Source of the DNA: Cyanobacteria bacterium M5B4
GTDB lineage: Bacteria > Cyanobacteriota > Cyanobacteriia > Pseudanabaenales > Pseudanabaenaceae
Assembly: GCA_002861535.1 (NCBI GenBank)
Contig: PHFO01000009.1
Span: 1-34,580 of the forward strand
Direction: 5' to 3'
Length of the DNA stretch: 34,580 bases
The notes beneath the pieces are model-generated. The model worked only from the letters and a program-made list of their open reading frames with translations. It ran no database searches and was not told the DNA's origin. Shown in pieces: positions 1-8,303 of the stretch. Numbering within the stretch: the stretch's first letter is position 1; each line of letters begins with the position of its first letter. A program made the position numbers and the translations under genes.

Positions 1-703
1 TGCCTTCAGCAATCCCTTGAGCTATGCCTTCTGTAAGCCCCTGTCTTCTTCCCTCTGCTAAACCCTCCTCCATGGCTTGTCTCCGCAAAAAACGATAGGT
101 AGACGATTCTTCCATGATGTCGCTCCTGAGTATTTCTTTTATTATATTACCTCGTAATCGCAAACCTGCAAGGATGTAGGTGTGAATTGACAAACTACTT
201 TTTAAGTTTCTGTCTTCGATACTGGAGATGGTTTGGGCTACATTCCTTAGAGTTGCAGTTGGATTATTTGTATTAGTTAAGATCGCTAGGGGTAGAAGTC
301 CTAGCGTTTTTTGAAAGGGTAGTGTTGGTTGTTCCCAGAGCCTAACTACTTGGAAACTATGGCTAGTGTTTTGCTCTTGAAATTGGGTTTGTTGCACTAA
401 ACTTGACTTGGTTTCACACAAATAAATGACAATTTGGCGGATGGTTTTATTGGGATACTTCCTATAAAGTCTGCTCCAATAGTTCAGCATCCGAAATGGT
501 ATAGTTGCATCTGGTCTAGTCTGAAATTCTAGGTGTAGAATTTCAGACTCTGACTGCAAGAATATAACAGAATCAGCCCTAATTGGCTCTGCAGTTAGTT
601 CTGATGCTTCTAGGGTAGATAGGGAAATTGGTTTATTCAGCAGCCAGGTAGCAAAATCGTGGGAAAATTGCTCTACTAAGTACTTACAGGTGTTGTCATA
701 CAT
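1..703 (-). CDS. Rpn-family (PD-(D/E)XK) nuclease / putative transposase, C-terminus cut by window edge
   Basis: The minus-strand reading frame opens at an ATG (703) and runs without a stop off the left edge, so only about 234 residues are seen. It starts MYDNTCKYLVEQFSHDFATW and has the core PIRADSVIFL followed by ILHLEFQT, which places D and E-x-Q as in the PD-(D/E)XK fold of the Rpn/DUF4351 families. The right end becomes rich in EEGLAEG/EGIAQG repeats, typical of the C-terminal tail of these cyanobacterial proteins. Family members are thought to nick DNA and promote recombination; they are multi-copy and lineage-variable. The gene lies 36 bp downstream of pebA on the same strand. A decayed relative lies at 29519-29670. 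Family assignment is by recall of motifs; the function in this organism is inferred. Confidence 0.85.
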   Translation of the reverse strand, partial: MYDNTCKYLVEQFSHDFATWLLNKPISLSTLEASELTAEPIRADSVIFLQSESEILHLEFQTRPDATIPFRMLNYWSRLYRKYPNKTIRQIVIYLCETKSSLVQQTQFQEQNTSHSFQVVRLWEQPTLPFQKTLGLLPLAILTNTNNPTATLRNVAQTISSIEDRNLKSSLSIHTYILAGLRLRGNIIKEILRSDIMEESSTYRFLRRQAMEEGLAEGRRQGLTEGIAQGIAEG

Positions 704-739
704 CGATTTTGTTGAGTAATTTCTCTACCAGTCCGACCT

Positions 740-1459
740 CTATGGTTTGGCAAAAGCTAGAGATTTGGCATCTTCAAATAGAAATTCATAGAGGAAACGC
801 TCTGCCCATTCATGCCCGAAGTAACTACTAAATAAACCGGAGGCTGGATCCCGATCGGCGCTGTATTGATCGTAGTTTTGTTGGGCTTGAATAATGACTT
901 GGGGATCGGCAACTACTGTAGCCCGATCGAGTAAATCCCAGTAGAGGGATAAATAATCTTGAAATGCTTGAAATACTCTGGTAGATATGGTCTCCCGATC
1001 GGTTTTAGCAAATAACAAATACTTGGAAAAATACTGATTGGCATCGTAGAATTTCATCTCTAGGTTTTGGCATAAGTCGGGATAACGATCGTGTAAACTC
1101 TTGAGGGGGTAGATATACTTGTCCAAGTATTCCTGACTTTGAAATAGGGGCTGAAAATCCATCACGATTAAGTTTTTGACCTGCCCAAAGGAAAGAAAAT
1201 CAATACCTAATAGGGGCAATTCATAGCGGGGATGGGGATAAATTACACTGTTGAAAATCTGGGCACTAGTTCCCGCATCGATATAGGTGTAGCGAATTTT
1301 ACGCAACTGGTCGCATTCGTAGCACCAACTTCTAATCGTGGCAGGATGCTTGCCCCGATTGCTGGTCTTGGCTTCTAGTCCGGGGGGGATAGGACGACTA
1401 CGCAGTTCAAAACGGGCAAATAGAGATTGTTCTAAATAGGCTAAAAAAGGCTGATACAT
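740..1459 (-). CDS. pebA: 15,16-dihydrobiliverdin:ferredoxin oxidoreductase PebA
   Basis: Ferredoxin-dependent bilin reductase of 239 residues, the usual size for PebA. The enzyme reduces biliverdin IXalpha to 15,16-dihydrobiliverdin, which PebB then converts to phycoerythrobilin for phycobiliproteins. Visible family blocks are DAGTSAQIFNSV (61-72), GIDFLSFG (85-92), VMDFQPLFQ (99-107), NQYFSKYLLF (141-150) and ADRDPASGLFSSYFGHEW near the C-terminus. Asp87 and Asp204 sit where PebA proteins have their two catalytic aspartates. The pattern is closer to PebA than to PcyA or PebB as I recall them. In many cyanobacteria pebB follows directly, but here the next gene is an Rpn-type nuclease, so the second-step enzyme must be elsewhere or absent. 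A PebS-like four-electron activity cannot be excluded from sequence alone. Confidence 0.9.
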   Translation of the reverse strand: MYQPFLAYLEQSLFARFELRSRPIPPGLEAKTSNRGKHPATIRSWCYECDQLRKIRYTYIDAGTSAQIFNSVIYPHPRYELPLLGIDFLSFGQVKNLIVMDFQPLFQSQEYLDKYIYPLKSLHDRYPDLCQNLEMKFYDANQYFSKYLLFAKTDRETISTRVFQAFQDYLSLYWDLLDRATVVADPQVIIQAQQNYDQYSADRDPASGLFSSYFGHEWAERFLYEFLFEDAKSLAFAKP

Positions 1460-1705
1460 ACTAAAATTACTTACTATTTAGTTCAGCTTAAGGGAACTAG
1501 AGTGAGATTGTCCGATCGTTAAGATATGTGAAATAATCCCAGGGCTTACCCCAGCAGTGAGAAGCTAGGCGGGTCAATGAGGGTCTGAGTTCTAAACTTT
1601 CTAAAAACTTCTCGATGGGAGACGGCTACCCAAGGCTCGATTTCTGCGATCCTTAAAGGGGTAGGAAAGACAACTGATGAATTTGTTTACGCAAAGGTCG
1701 TAATT

Positions 1706-3385
1706 ATGAAGAAAATTATTGGGCTAATTTGGGGCTTTTCCTTGCTGGGGCACAGTGTGTACGCAAATACCACGATCGAGTTAAATGGCAGGGCTTACAG
1801 TGCGCCATGGAAAAAAGACGAGAAGGGACAGATATTTGTGCAAGACCATTGGGTGAGACGACACTTAGGCGCTACTTTTTTAAGCTCCGATCGCCCCGAT
1901 CGACAACGCTATCAGTGGTATGGTAGTCCCGCCTTTGCCTCCGCCGTGCTGGAGTCAACCAGTCGCCTGCTACAGATCGATGCTTTTAAGCAGGACTGGC
2001 GCACTGAAACCAGTGGCAATACCCTCAAAATTTTTACTCCCGATACCGCGATGACGGAGATGCGGCGCAATAGTACGGTAACAGGAGAGAGAATCACCCT
2101 TGCCCTCAGTCGTCCCACGCCCTGGCAACAGACCCTCAGTGGCAATCAATTAACTATCACTGTCGATGCCATCGGCATACCCCCCAATTTAGACAAACTG
2201 ACCCAGCCCACCGATCGGATTCCTAGCCTTAAACTGCAAAGTAAGGGCAAAGAGTTGACCCTAGCCCTGCAATTCAATCCCCAACTGATTCCCCAAGTGC
2301 GCACCTTAAGTAATCCCCCCCGCTTGGTGATCGATTTGGAAGAAGGTTATCTGCCGCCTGCGCAAAAGATCAGTTGGCAGCCGGGCATCACCTGGCGCGA
2401 AGAATGGGTAAGCCTCAAGGACAAACGCTTCCAGCTATATGCCCTGGAAATTAACCCCCAAGTCAAAGGCATTGGGTTTAAGCCCCTCTGGGCAAATGCA
2501 GGTATGACAGGAAATGCCTCCCTTGCCACGATCGCTACCAATGCTAAAGCGGTAGCTGCCATCAATGGAGGCTTTTTTAACCGCGATCGGCAATTACCCG
2601 TTGGTCCCCTCAAGCGGGATGGGGTTTGGTACGCTGGGGCTGTATTTAAGCGGGGAGCCTTTGCCTGGAACGATCGTGGCGAATTTGTCTTCGATCGGTT
2701 AGACTACAGCGAAACAATTACAACCGGCAACGGCGAAAAAATTAAGCTCACCAATCTCAACAGTGGCTTTGTGCAACAGGGCATCGCCCGCTATCTGCCT
2801 AGTTGGGGAGAATATACCAATCTTACAGACAACGAAACGATCGTTGCTATTCAAAACAATCAAGTGATGCAAAGCGCTACAGCGGGAGAAAGTTTAACCC
2901 AAAAATTCCCTATCCCCAAGGATGGTTATCTTTTGGTAGCCCGCCAGGTAGCAGACATCTCCAAATTATTACCCCTGCAAACTAATGTCAAAGGGGAAGT
3001 GGTCGTCCGTCCCCAGGCATTTAATCAGTTGCCCCATCTGTTGGGGGCGGGTCCCCTCCTCATCAAAGACGGTAAACCCGTGACAGATGCCCTTAAGGAG
3101 GGCTTTTCTAAAACCTTTAGTAGTCAGTCTGCCCCGCGCAGTGTAGTAGCTAAGCTTAAGGGAGGAAATCTGTCCCTGATGACAATTTATGGTAGTCCTA
3201 CCCTAGAACAGACGACTAAAATCCTACAGCAACTGGGGGCGATCGATGCCCTTAATTTGGACGGCGGCGGCTCTAGTGGACTGTGGTTAGGCGGCGCTAC
3301 CCTCGATCGCCAAGGCGAAACCCGATCGATTCACAACGCTTTGGGAGTCTTTATCGAATCATCTAGCGCCAAGGCAGATTTTTAA
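1706..3385 (+). CDS. Secreted phosphodiester glycosidase family protein (NAGPA/DUF2233 domain)
   Basis: A 559-residue protein with an N-terminal signal peptide (MKKIIGLIWGFSLLGHSVYA). Residues about 25-110 look like a stalk-type domain (copper amine oxidase N-terminal-like) and about 120-215 like an AMIN-type beta domain. The C-terminal half (from about 240) is a phosphodiester glycosidase/DUF2233 domain, with AAINGGFFNRDRQLP near residue 285, LLGAGPLLIKDGKPV near 450 and LNLDGGGSSGLWLGG near 515. The Gly-rich GG-FFN and DGGGSS blocks are the family hallmarks. The family cleaves phosphodiester-linked sugars; cyanobacterial members are exported and probably act on cell-wall or envelope polymers, but the substrate here is unknown. 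It is monocistronic, with the divergent pebA 246 bp upstream. Confidence 0.85.
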   Translation: MKKIIGLIWGFSLLGHSVYANTTIELNGRAYSAPWKKDEKGQIFVQDHWVRRHLGATFLSSDRPDRQRYQWYGSPAFASAVLESTSRLLQIDAFKQDWRTETSGNTLKIFTPDTAMTEMRRNSTVTGERITLALSRPTPWQQTLSGNQLTITVDAIGIPPNLDKLTQPTDRIPSLKLQSKGKELTLALQFNPQLIPQVRTLSNPPRLVIDLEEGYLPPAQKISWQPGITWREEWVSLKDKRFQLYALEINPQVKGIGFKPLWANAGMTGNASLATIATNAKAVAAINGGFFNRDRQLPVGPLKRDGVWYAGAVFKRGAFAWNDRGEFVFDRLDYSETITTGNGEKIKLTNLNSGFVQQGIARYLPSWGEYTNLTDNETIVAIQNNQVMQSATAGESLTQKFPIPKDGYLLVARQVADISKLLPLQTNVKGEVVVRPQAFNQLPHLLGAGPLLIKDGKPVTDALKEGFSKTFSSQSAPRSVVAKLKGGNLSLMTIYGSPTLEQTTKILQQLGAIDALNLDGGGSSGLWLGGATLDRQGETRSIHNALGVFIESSSAKADF

Positions 3386-3463
3386 TGGTCTCAAGACCTC
3401 TTCCACCGCGGGAGAGGGCAAAGCTAAAACCGATCGGCAGTGTTATTCGCAAACCCTCCCCAA

Positions 3464-3482
3464 AAAGGAGAGGAAAGTCCTC
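3464..3482. repeat. CT-rich stem-loop repeat, imperfect copy
   Basis: The gap between the glycosidase and the ChaB-fusion gene holds CCTCCCC-AAAAA-GGAGAGG, a short imperfect hairpin. The same CT-rich stem with a 5-base loop appears at 5075-5097 and 29683-29707. It looks like a dispersed intergenic palindrome and lacks the T-run of a standard terminator. Confidence 0.45.
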
Positions 3483-3563
3483 CCGCAAGGATGAGGGGAA
3501 ATTTGGACTTGGCACAAGTCCTATTTGAGCTTAAGATTGACCTATTGAGTTTCAGGGACTGAT

Positions 3564-4337
3564 ATGGCTGATACGTCCGTAGCCACAGATCAACCTTTAG
3601 AGAAGTGTGTTTCTGCCACCTTCAAAAGTGAGTCTAAATTGCAAGAGGCGGTAAAGAGACTACTCGATCGGGGCATCTCCCAGGACAACATTTCTATTAT
3701 GGGGCGTAATTTCCAAACAGAAACCAGGATTACCGGTTTTATTACCAAGCAAGACGTAATTTTAGATAGCTTTGCCAGTGGTGCCCTCTATGGGTCTTTA
3801 TTTGGTTCAGTACTGAGTTTAGTAAGTGGGGTAGGAGTTCTCTTCATTCCTTTTATAGGGTCAGTAGTGGCAGCAGGTCCTTTGGCAGCGGCTTTACTAG
3901 GGGCTACCAGCGGTGCTTTGTACGGCGCTCTGGGAGCGGGCTTAGGTTCAGTGCTAATGTCCTTTGGTATGCCCCAGGAACGGGCAGCCATCTATCAAAC
4001 TAGGGTACAAGCGGGAGAGTTTTTACTGGTGGTAGAAGTGCCTGCTGCCAAATCAGGGGAGATTTTTCTACTCCTGCAAGGTGTTGGCGGTGAGGAAGTA
4101 GCTACTTCGGATATGCAAATTCCCAAAGGCACGGAAGGTAAGCTGGTGAGTACAGATTCCATTTCGCCGGAAATGAGGGTTGACATGTCGGAAGAAGCCC
4201 AGCAGACTTTTGTGGAAGTCTACAATCAGGCTCTGGAGCAATCCGCAGAACCTAACAATGCTCTTAAAAAAGCATGGGAAAAAATCCGCCAACTCTTCAA
4301 TCGGGATGACAAAGGTATATTTTCTAAACGCAAGTAA
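3564..4337 (+). CDS. Glycine-rich membrane stress protein with C-terminal ChaB-like domain
   Basis: A 257-residue fusion. Residues about 15-60 (SATFKSESKLQEAVKRLLDRG then NISIMGR) match the alpha/beta domain of general-stress proteins such as YflT. A hydrophobic Gly/Ala-rich stretch (about 70-140) with ASGALYGSLFGSVL and GATSGALYGALGAGLGS looks like glycine-zipper membrane helices. After a second alpha/beta strand (GEFLLVVEVPA), the last 60 residues (SEEAQQTFVEVYNQALEQ, then ALKKAWEKIRQLF and DDKGIF) resemble ChaB, named for a cation-transport-associated protein in enterobacteria. The function is unknown; membrane-linked stress response is an inference. It ends at the A of the next gene's start codon (TAATG), so it is probably cotranscribed with the DUF1614 gene. 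Confidence 0.75.
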   Translation: MADTSVATDQPLEKCVSATFKSESKLQEAVKRLLDRGISQDNISIMGRNFQTETRITGFITKQDVILDSFASGALYGSLFGSVLSLVSGVGVLFIPFIGSVVAAGPLAAALLGATSGALYGALGAGLGSVLMSFGMPQERAAIYQTRVQAGEFLLVVEVPAAKSGEIFLLLQGVGGEEVATSDMQIPKGTEGKLVSTDSISPEMRVDMSEEAQQTFVEVYNQALEQSAEPNNALKKAWEKIRQLFNRDDKGIFSKRK

Positions 4338-5007
4338 TGATCTATCTGCCAGTCAGTCTTTTGTTATTTCTGGTCTTGATTCTGACTCTACCATTTCTAT
4401 GGTTGATCATCACGATCGATGTCCTGCGGATTGCTGTTGCTAAATTGGGCTTTCCCCCAGAAGTGTCTCTGCTTATTCTCCTCGCTATTGTGGTGGGTAG
4501 TACTATCAATATTCCTCTCTATGAAAAGGTATCTCGAATTGCGGTGGTGCCAGATTCCCTGGAATTATGGACTACTCGGTTTTTTGGGGTATTCCTTTGC
4601 GGCAGATTGAACAGAAAACGATCGTGGCTTTGAATGTGGGGGGAGGAGTTATACCCGCTTTATTGGCAATTTATCAGTTCAGCCGCGCTAATCCTGTTTT
4701 GATTTTATTGGTGACAGTAGTAGTAACGATCGTGAGTTACTATTCTGCCCAGGTTGTGCCTGGGATTGGCATCCAAATGAATGCCCTAGTAGCGCCCCTC
4801 ACCGCAGCAATGACTGCCCTATTGTTAGCAGGAGGAAATGCTGCCCCGATCGCTTTTGCCGGTGGAGTTTTAGGTACGTTAATCGGTGCTGACTTACTGC
4901 ACTTACCAGAAATTGAACGTATGAGTCCTGGTATTTTAAGCATTGGCGGCGCTGGCGTTTTCGATGGCATTGCTCTGTGTGGTCTGTTAGCTCTACTGCT
5001 GATTTAA
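4337..5007 (+). CDS. DUF1614 multi-pass membrane protein, frameshifted
   Basis: Two overlapping frames make one DUF1614 protein. The first part (MIYLPVSLLLFLVLILTLPF, then STINIPLYEKVS) fits the N-terminal half, and the second (ALNVGGGVIPALLAIYQF, GADLLHLPEIERMSPGILS, GGAGVFDGIALCGLLALLL) fits the C-terminal half. The frame changes by one missing base in the T6G4 run at 4580-4589. With it restored the product is about 223 residues and unbroken. The family is an uncharacterised, cyanobacterial and archaeal membrane protein with a conserved GGAGxFDGI block. The start ATG overlaps the stop of the upstream ChaB-fusion gene (TAATG), suggesting an operon. The break is probably a base-calling error, since the downstream half keeps family motifs. 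Confidence 0.8.
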
Positions 5008-5074
5008 GCCAAGACTTAGACAACATAAAAATTCTCCTCATCCCTCAATCCCTTCTCCTACAGGGGGGAGAATA

Positions 5075-5097
5075 CCCTCTCCCTTTTTGGGAGAGGG
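5075..5097. repeat. Perfect CT-rich palindrome (9-bp stem, T5 loop)
   Basis: CCCTCTCCC-TTTTT-GGGAGAGGG forms a perfect 9-bp stem with a 5-base loop in the 224-bp gap before the aminotransferase. It resembles the copies at 3464-3482 and 29683-29707. No T-run follows on either strand, so a plain intrinsic terminator is not supported. Confidence 0.65.
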
Positions 5098-5231
5098 CTA
5101 GGGTGAGGGTTCCAGAAAAAGCAACGTTTCCTGTTAAGAAAATCAAGCCCCATTTTCCCCTGACAGTATGAAAGATAACAATTCTTTGAGTACAGTTTGC
5201 TACAATTTTGCCTTAGTTTTTTAGATGTTTT

Positions 5232-6407
5232 ATGGAACTCTCTCACCGTCTTGACCAGGTTGCGCCTTCCCTTACTTTATCAATTTCTAGTCGGGCGATG
5301 GCACTAAGACAGGGGGGTATTAGAGTTTGGGATTTTAGCGCGGGGGAGCCGGACTTTGACACCCCCGCACCAATTAAAGAGGCTGCGATTAGGGCGCTCC
5401 AAGCAGGTAAGACAAAGTATGGTCCAGTCACTGGTATTGGCGAACTCAAACAAGCAATTACCGATCGGTTGTACCAAGACCAACAGTTACGCTATCAGCC
5501 CGATCAAGTCATTGTTACTAACGGGGGCAAGCAATCTCTCTACAACTTATTCATGGCTCTGCTTAATCCAGGGGATGAAGTTTTGATCCCTAGTCCCTAT
5601 TGGGTCAGTTACCCGGAAATGGCGAAATTAGCAGGAGCAGAGCCTATTTTTCTGCCTAGTTCCTGGAAGCAGGACTATAAAATTACTGCCCCCCAGTTGG
5701 CAGCTAAACTCAGTGCCAAGACTAAATTATTTGTATTCAATTCCCCTGCTAATCCCACAGGCAGTGTCTATAGCCCCCAGGAGGTGGAAGCGATCGCCCG
5801 GGTGTTGACGGAGTATCCCCAGGTGTGGATTGTAGCTGACGAAATTTATAGCAAAATTGTCTATGCTCCTGCGGTGCATTGCAGTATTGCCCACTATCTC
5901 CCCGATCGGACTTTAATTAGTAGTGGGTTCGCTAAAGCCTATGCGATGACGGGCTGGCGGGTTGGCTATCTGGTGGGGGATCGGGAGATTATTCAAGCGA
6001 CAGCTAAACTGCAAAGCCATAGTACCTCTAATGTATGTACCTTTGCCCAGTACGGCGCTCTTCATGCTCTTAATGATTCCCAAGACTGCGTCGAGCGGAT
6101 GCGGCAATCCTTTGAGCAACGGCGGCAATTGACCTATAGTTTACTTTCTGCTATCCCCCATCTGCAGTGTCCTTTCCCCCAGGGAGCGTTTTATGTATTT
6201 CCCAACATCGCCGAAACCGGCTTAAATTCTTTACAATTTTGTCAACAGTTGCTTGACCAGTACCAGGTGGCGCTTGTGCCCGGCATTGCCTTTGGTGCCG
6301 ATGACTGCGTCAGATTCTCCTATGCTACAGACCCCCTCACGATCGAGGAGGGTTGCGGGCGCATTCGCGAATTTATGCTCAACCTATTCGCCCTGCAGAC
6401 GCAATAA
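5232..6407 (+). CDS. aspC: Pyridoxal-phosphate aspartate/prephenate-type aminotransferase
   Basis: A 391-residue class I aminotransferase, full length for subgroup I-gamma. Motifs run in order: AGEPDFDTP (substrate loop), TNGGKQSLYNLF, PSPYWVSYPEM, NSPANPTGSVY, VADEIYSKIVY and GFAKAYAMTGWRVGY. Lys235 within the last motif is the expected Schiff-base lysine for PLP. The layout matches thermophile and cyanobacterial aspartate aminotransferases that can also act on prephenate, so it moves amino groups between glutamate, oxaloacetate and possibly prephenate. The exact substrate range cannot be read from sequence. Its last 24 bp overlap the 3' end of petM on the other strand. Confidence 0.9.
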   Translation: MELSHRLDQVAPSLTLSISSRAMALRQGGIRVWDFSAGEPDFDTPAPIKEAAIRALQAGKTKYGPVTGIGELKQAITDRLYQDQQLRYQPDQVIVTNGGKQSLYNLFMALLNPGDEVLIPSPYWVSYPEMAKLAGAEPIFLPSSWKQDYKITAPQLAAKLSAKTKLFVFNSPANPTGSVYSPQEVEAIARVLTEYPQVWIVADEIYSKIVYAPAVHCSIAHYLPDRTLISSGFAKAYAMTGWRVGYLVGDREIIQATAKLQSHSTSNVCTFAQYGALHALNDSQDCVERMRQSFEQRRQLTYSLLSAIPHLQCPFPQGAFYVFPNIAETGLNSLQFCQQLLDQYQVALVPGIAFGADDCVRFSYATDPLTIEEGCGRIREFMLNLFALQTQ

Positions 6408-6479
6408 TAGATAGCCCAAACCGATCGCTACCATGACCAGCACCATCGATAACACCACTGCGTTTGTAAATTCACCCAT
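6384..6479 (-). CDS. petM: Cytochrome b6f complex subunit PetM (subunit VII)
   Basis: A 31-residue minus-strand gene starting ATG at 6479 and ending TAG at 6384. The peptide begins MGEFTNAVVLSMVLV and ends GLGYLLLRLQGE. A single hydrophobic helix followed by a short LLLR/K-LQG-E tail is the signature of PetM, one of four tiny subunits on the rim of the b6f dimer that carries electrons between the photosystems. The 3' end overlaps the aminotransferase gene tail-to-tail by 24 bp, and its start region lies just upstream of the NTF2-like gene on the opposite strand. Identification rests on length, hydropathy and the tail motif; no search was possible. Confidence 0.78.
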   Translation of the reverse strand: MGEFTNAVVLSMVLVMVAIGLGYLLLRLQGE

Positions 6480-6579
6480 GACTTTAACCTCCGTTACAAT
6501 TGAGCCCCATTCTACCAAAAGAAGTAGACAGATGCCCCTATTGATTTGCGCTAAGATGCAGAAAATGTTGGAAATTGCT

Positions 6580-7413
6580 ATGATTCGTCCCCTTGTGATT
6601 GCCCTGTTGGTTTTAGTTTGTCCTGGTGTAGGGGCAGCGGAGCTATTACCGGAACTAAAAGCTACGATCGCTGCCCTTGATCAGAGTGCCAGTGAACGAA
6701 ACCTCGATCGTCTGACCGGTTATTTCGCGCCCCAATTCAAGAACGGTGACGGCATCACCTTAGACCAGCTAAAAACAAACTTGACTAGCCTGTGGAGTCG
6801 TTACGACCGCATAGAATATCAAACCACGATCGATGGTTGGGAGCAAAAGGATAGTGACTACATCGTCAAAACTACCACCAAGATTAAGGGTCTAAAGCCG
6901 AAGGATAAGACCGATTTTGTCCTAGAAGCCCAAATTAGTGCCGAGCAGACCTACCGCAAAAATAACAGCCGTTGGCAGATCGTCAGCCAAAATATCCTCG
7001 CTGAGCAGAGTACCCTGCGATCGGGGGAAGACCCCCCCCAGGTAGAACTAAGACTGCCCCAGCAAATTGGCGTAGGGCGCAACTATGCCTTCGATGCCAT
7101 CATTACCAAGCCCCTGGGCAACAGTCTTGTCCTGGGCGCTACCTTCGATGAAGCCGTAAATGCTAATAATTATTTCCGCGAACGATCGGTAGACCTGGTA
7201 CCCCTGAGAGCGGGGGGAATTTTTAAGATTGGCAGTGCCCCCTTCCAACCAGGCAATCGCTGGATTTCCGCAGTCCTGGTACAGGAAGGAGGCATCACGA
7301 TCGTCAGTCAGAGGCTCAGGGTCAGCACCAATTTCACCGGCAATCAATATACCCCCCTTCCCGACCTCCCCAACACTCGCCGTCTCCAACCCAAAGCCCC
7401 CAAAAATCTATGA
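6580..7413 (+). CDS. Secreted NTF2/SnoaL-like protein (IMS-type), function unknown
   Basis: The ATG at 6580 gives a 277-residue protein with a clear signal peptide ([20 protein letters not shown]). Frames opening farther upstream (6433) would run antisense through petM and push the signal peptide inside, so I reject them. Residues about 25-140 ([20 protein letters not shown], then [13 protein letters not shown] and [10 protein letters not shown]) look like the cone-shaped NTF2/SnoaL fold. The C-terminal part ([18 protein letters not shown] on) is a beta-rich domain I do not recognise. Its stop overlaps the argB start (ATGA), so the two are probably translated together. A role in the periplasm or lumen is only inferred from the signal peptide. 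Confidence 0.75.
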   Translation: MIRPLVIALLVLVCPGVGAAELLPELKATIAALDQSASERNLDRLTGYFAPQFKNGDGITLDQLKTNLTSLWSRYDRIEYQTTIDGWEQKDSDYIVKTTTKIKGLKPKDKTDFVLEAQISAEQTYRKNNSRWQIVSQNILAEQSTLRSGEDPPQVELRLPQQIGVGRNYAFDAIITKPLGNSLVLGATFDEAVNANNYFRERSVDLVPLRAGGIFKIGSAPFQPGNRWISAVLVQEGGITIVSQRLRVSTNFTGNQYTPLPDLPNTRRLQPKAPKNL

Positions 7414-8260
7414 TCACTAACCTCGATCGCGTCCAAGTCCTCAGCGAAGCCCTGCCCTACATCCAACAATTTGCCGGCAGAGTCATGGTAATCAAGTACG
7501 GCGGTGCTGCCATGAAAGACCCCAGCCTCTCCCAAAAAGTGATGCGGGACATAGTCCTTTTGGCATCCATGGGAGTAAACCCCGTCGTAGTCCACGGCGG
7601 CGGGCCCGAAATCAACATCTGGCTGGAAAAATTAGGCATCGAACCCCAATTCCTCGACGGCTTGCGGGTAACAGATAGTGCCACTATGGAAGTAGTGGAG
7701 ATGGTATTAGTGGGCAGAGTCAACAAAAAATTGTCGAACTGATCAACCTAGAAGGCGGCTCAGCAGTGGGACTATGCGGCAAAGACGGCAACATCATCAA
7801 AGCCCGTTCCCAGGGCAGAGAAGAAATCGGCTTTGTGGGCGAAGTCAGCACGATCAACACCCAACTCCTCGAAGCCCTAATTCAAGGCGGGCACATCCCC
7901 GTCATTTCTAGCGTTGCCTCCGACGAAACTGGTCAGGTCTACAACATCAACGCCGATACTGTAGCAGGGGAAATTGCTGCTGCCATGGGAGCTGAAAAAC
8001 TCCTCCTCCTCACCGATATTGCTGGCATCCTGGAGGACTACCACAACCCAGACAGCCTCATTCGCAGTTTGACTATTTCCCAAGCGCGGGAGTTAATTCA
8101 CCGCGGTATTGTCAGCGGCGGCATGATTCCCAAAGTGCAGTGTTGCGTGCGTTCCCTAGCCCAGGGAGTCCGCGCTGCCCATATTTTAGATGGCAGGGTG
8201 CCCCATTCCATTTTGTTGGAAGTATTTACTAACACCGGTATCGGCACTATGATTTACTGA
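7410..8260 (+). CDS. argB: Acetylglutamate kinase ArgB, frameshifted
   Basis: Arginine biosynthesis kinase that phosphorylates N-acetylglutamate; in cyanobacteria it is controlled by PII (GlnB). The first frame ([56 protein letters not shown]) ends early at 7742. The second frame continues with [45 protein letters not shown] and the C-terminal GTMIY. Restoring one A to the run at 7725-7730 ([13 protein letters not shown]) yields an unbroken protein of about 283 residues. All substrate and nucleotide blocks are then present. The gene is needed for arginine synthesis, which argues for an error in the read rather than a dead gene. It overlaps the NTF2-like gene by 4 bp. Confidence 0.93.
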
Positions 8261-8303
8261 TGGGATTTAAGCTAAAGTAGCAACATAATCCATCAATAGC
8301 TCT

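Noticed and set aside
1460-1705. A possible structured RNA upstream of the glycosidase gene
   Set aside because: Short pairings can be drawn but none matches an RNA family that I recognise, and no terminator or promoter is clear.
5075-5097. The CT-rich palindrome as a terminator
   Set aside because: No T-run follows the stem on either strand, and related copies lie in gaps not tied to gene ends in one direction.
6433-6579. An upstream start for the NTF2-like gene
   Set aside because: The extra codons run antisense through petM and bury the signal peptide that begins at 6580.
7725-7730. Programmed frameshifting in argB
   Set aside because: The A6 run fits one lost base, and similar breaks occur in many unrelated genes here, so a common error source is simpler; slippage stays as an alternative only.
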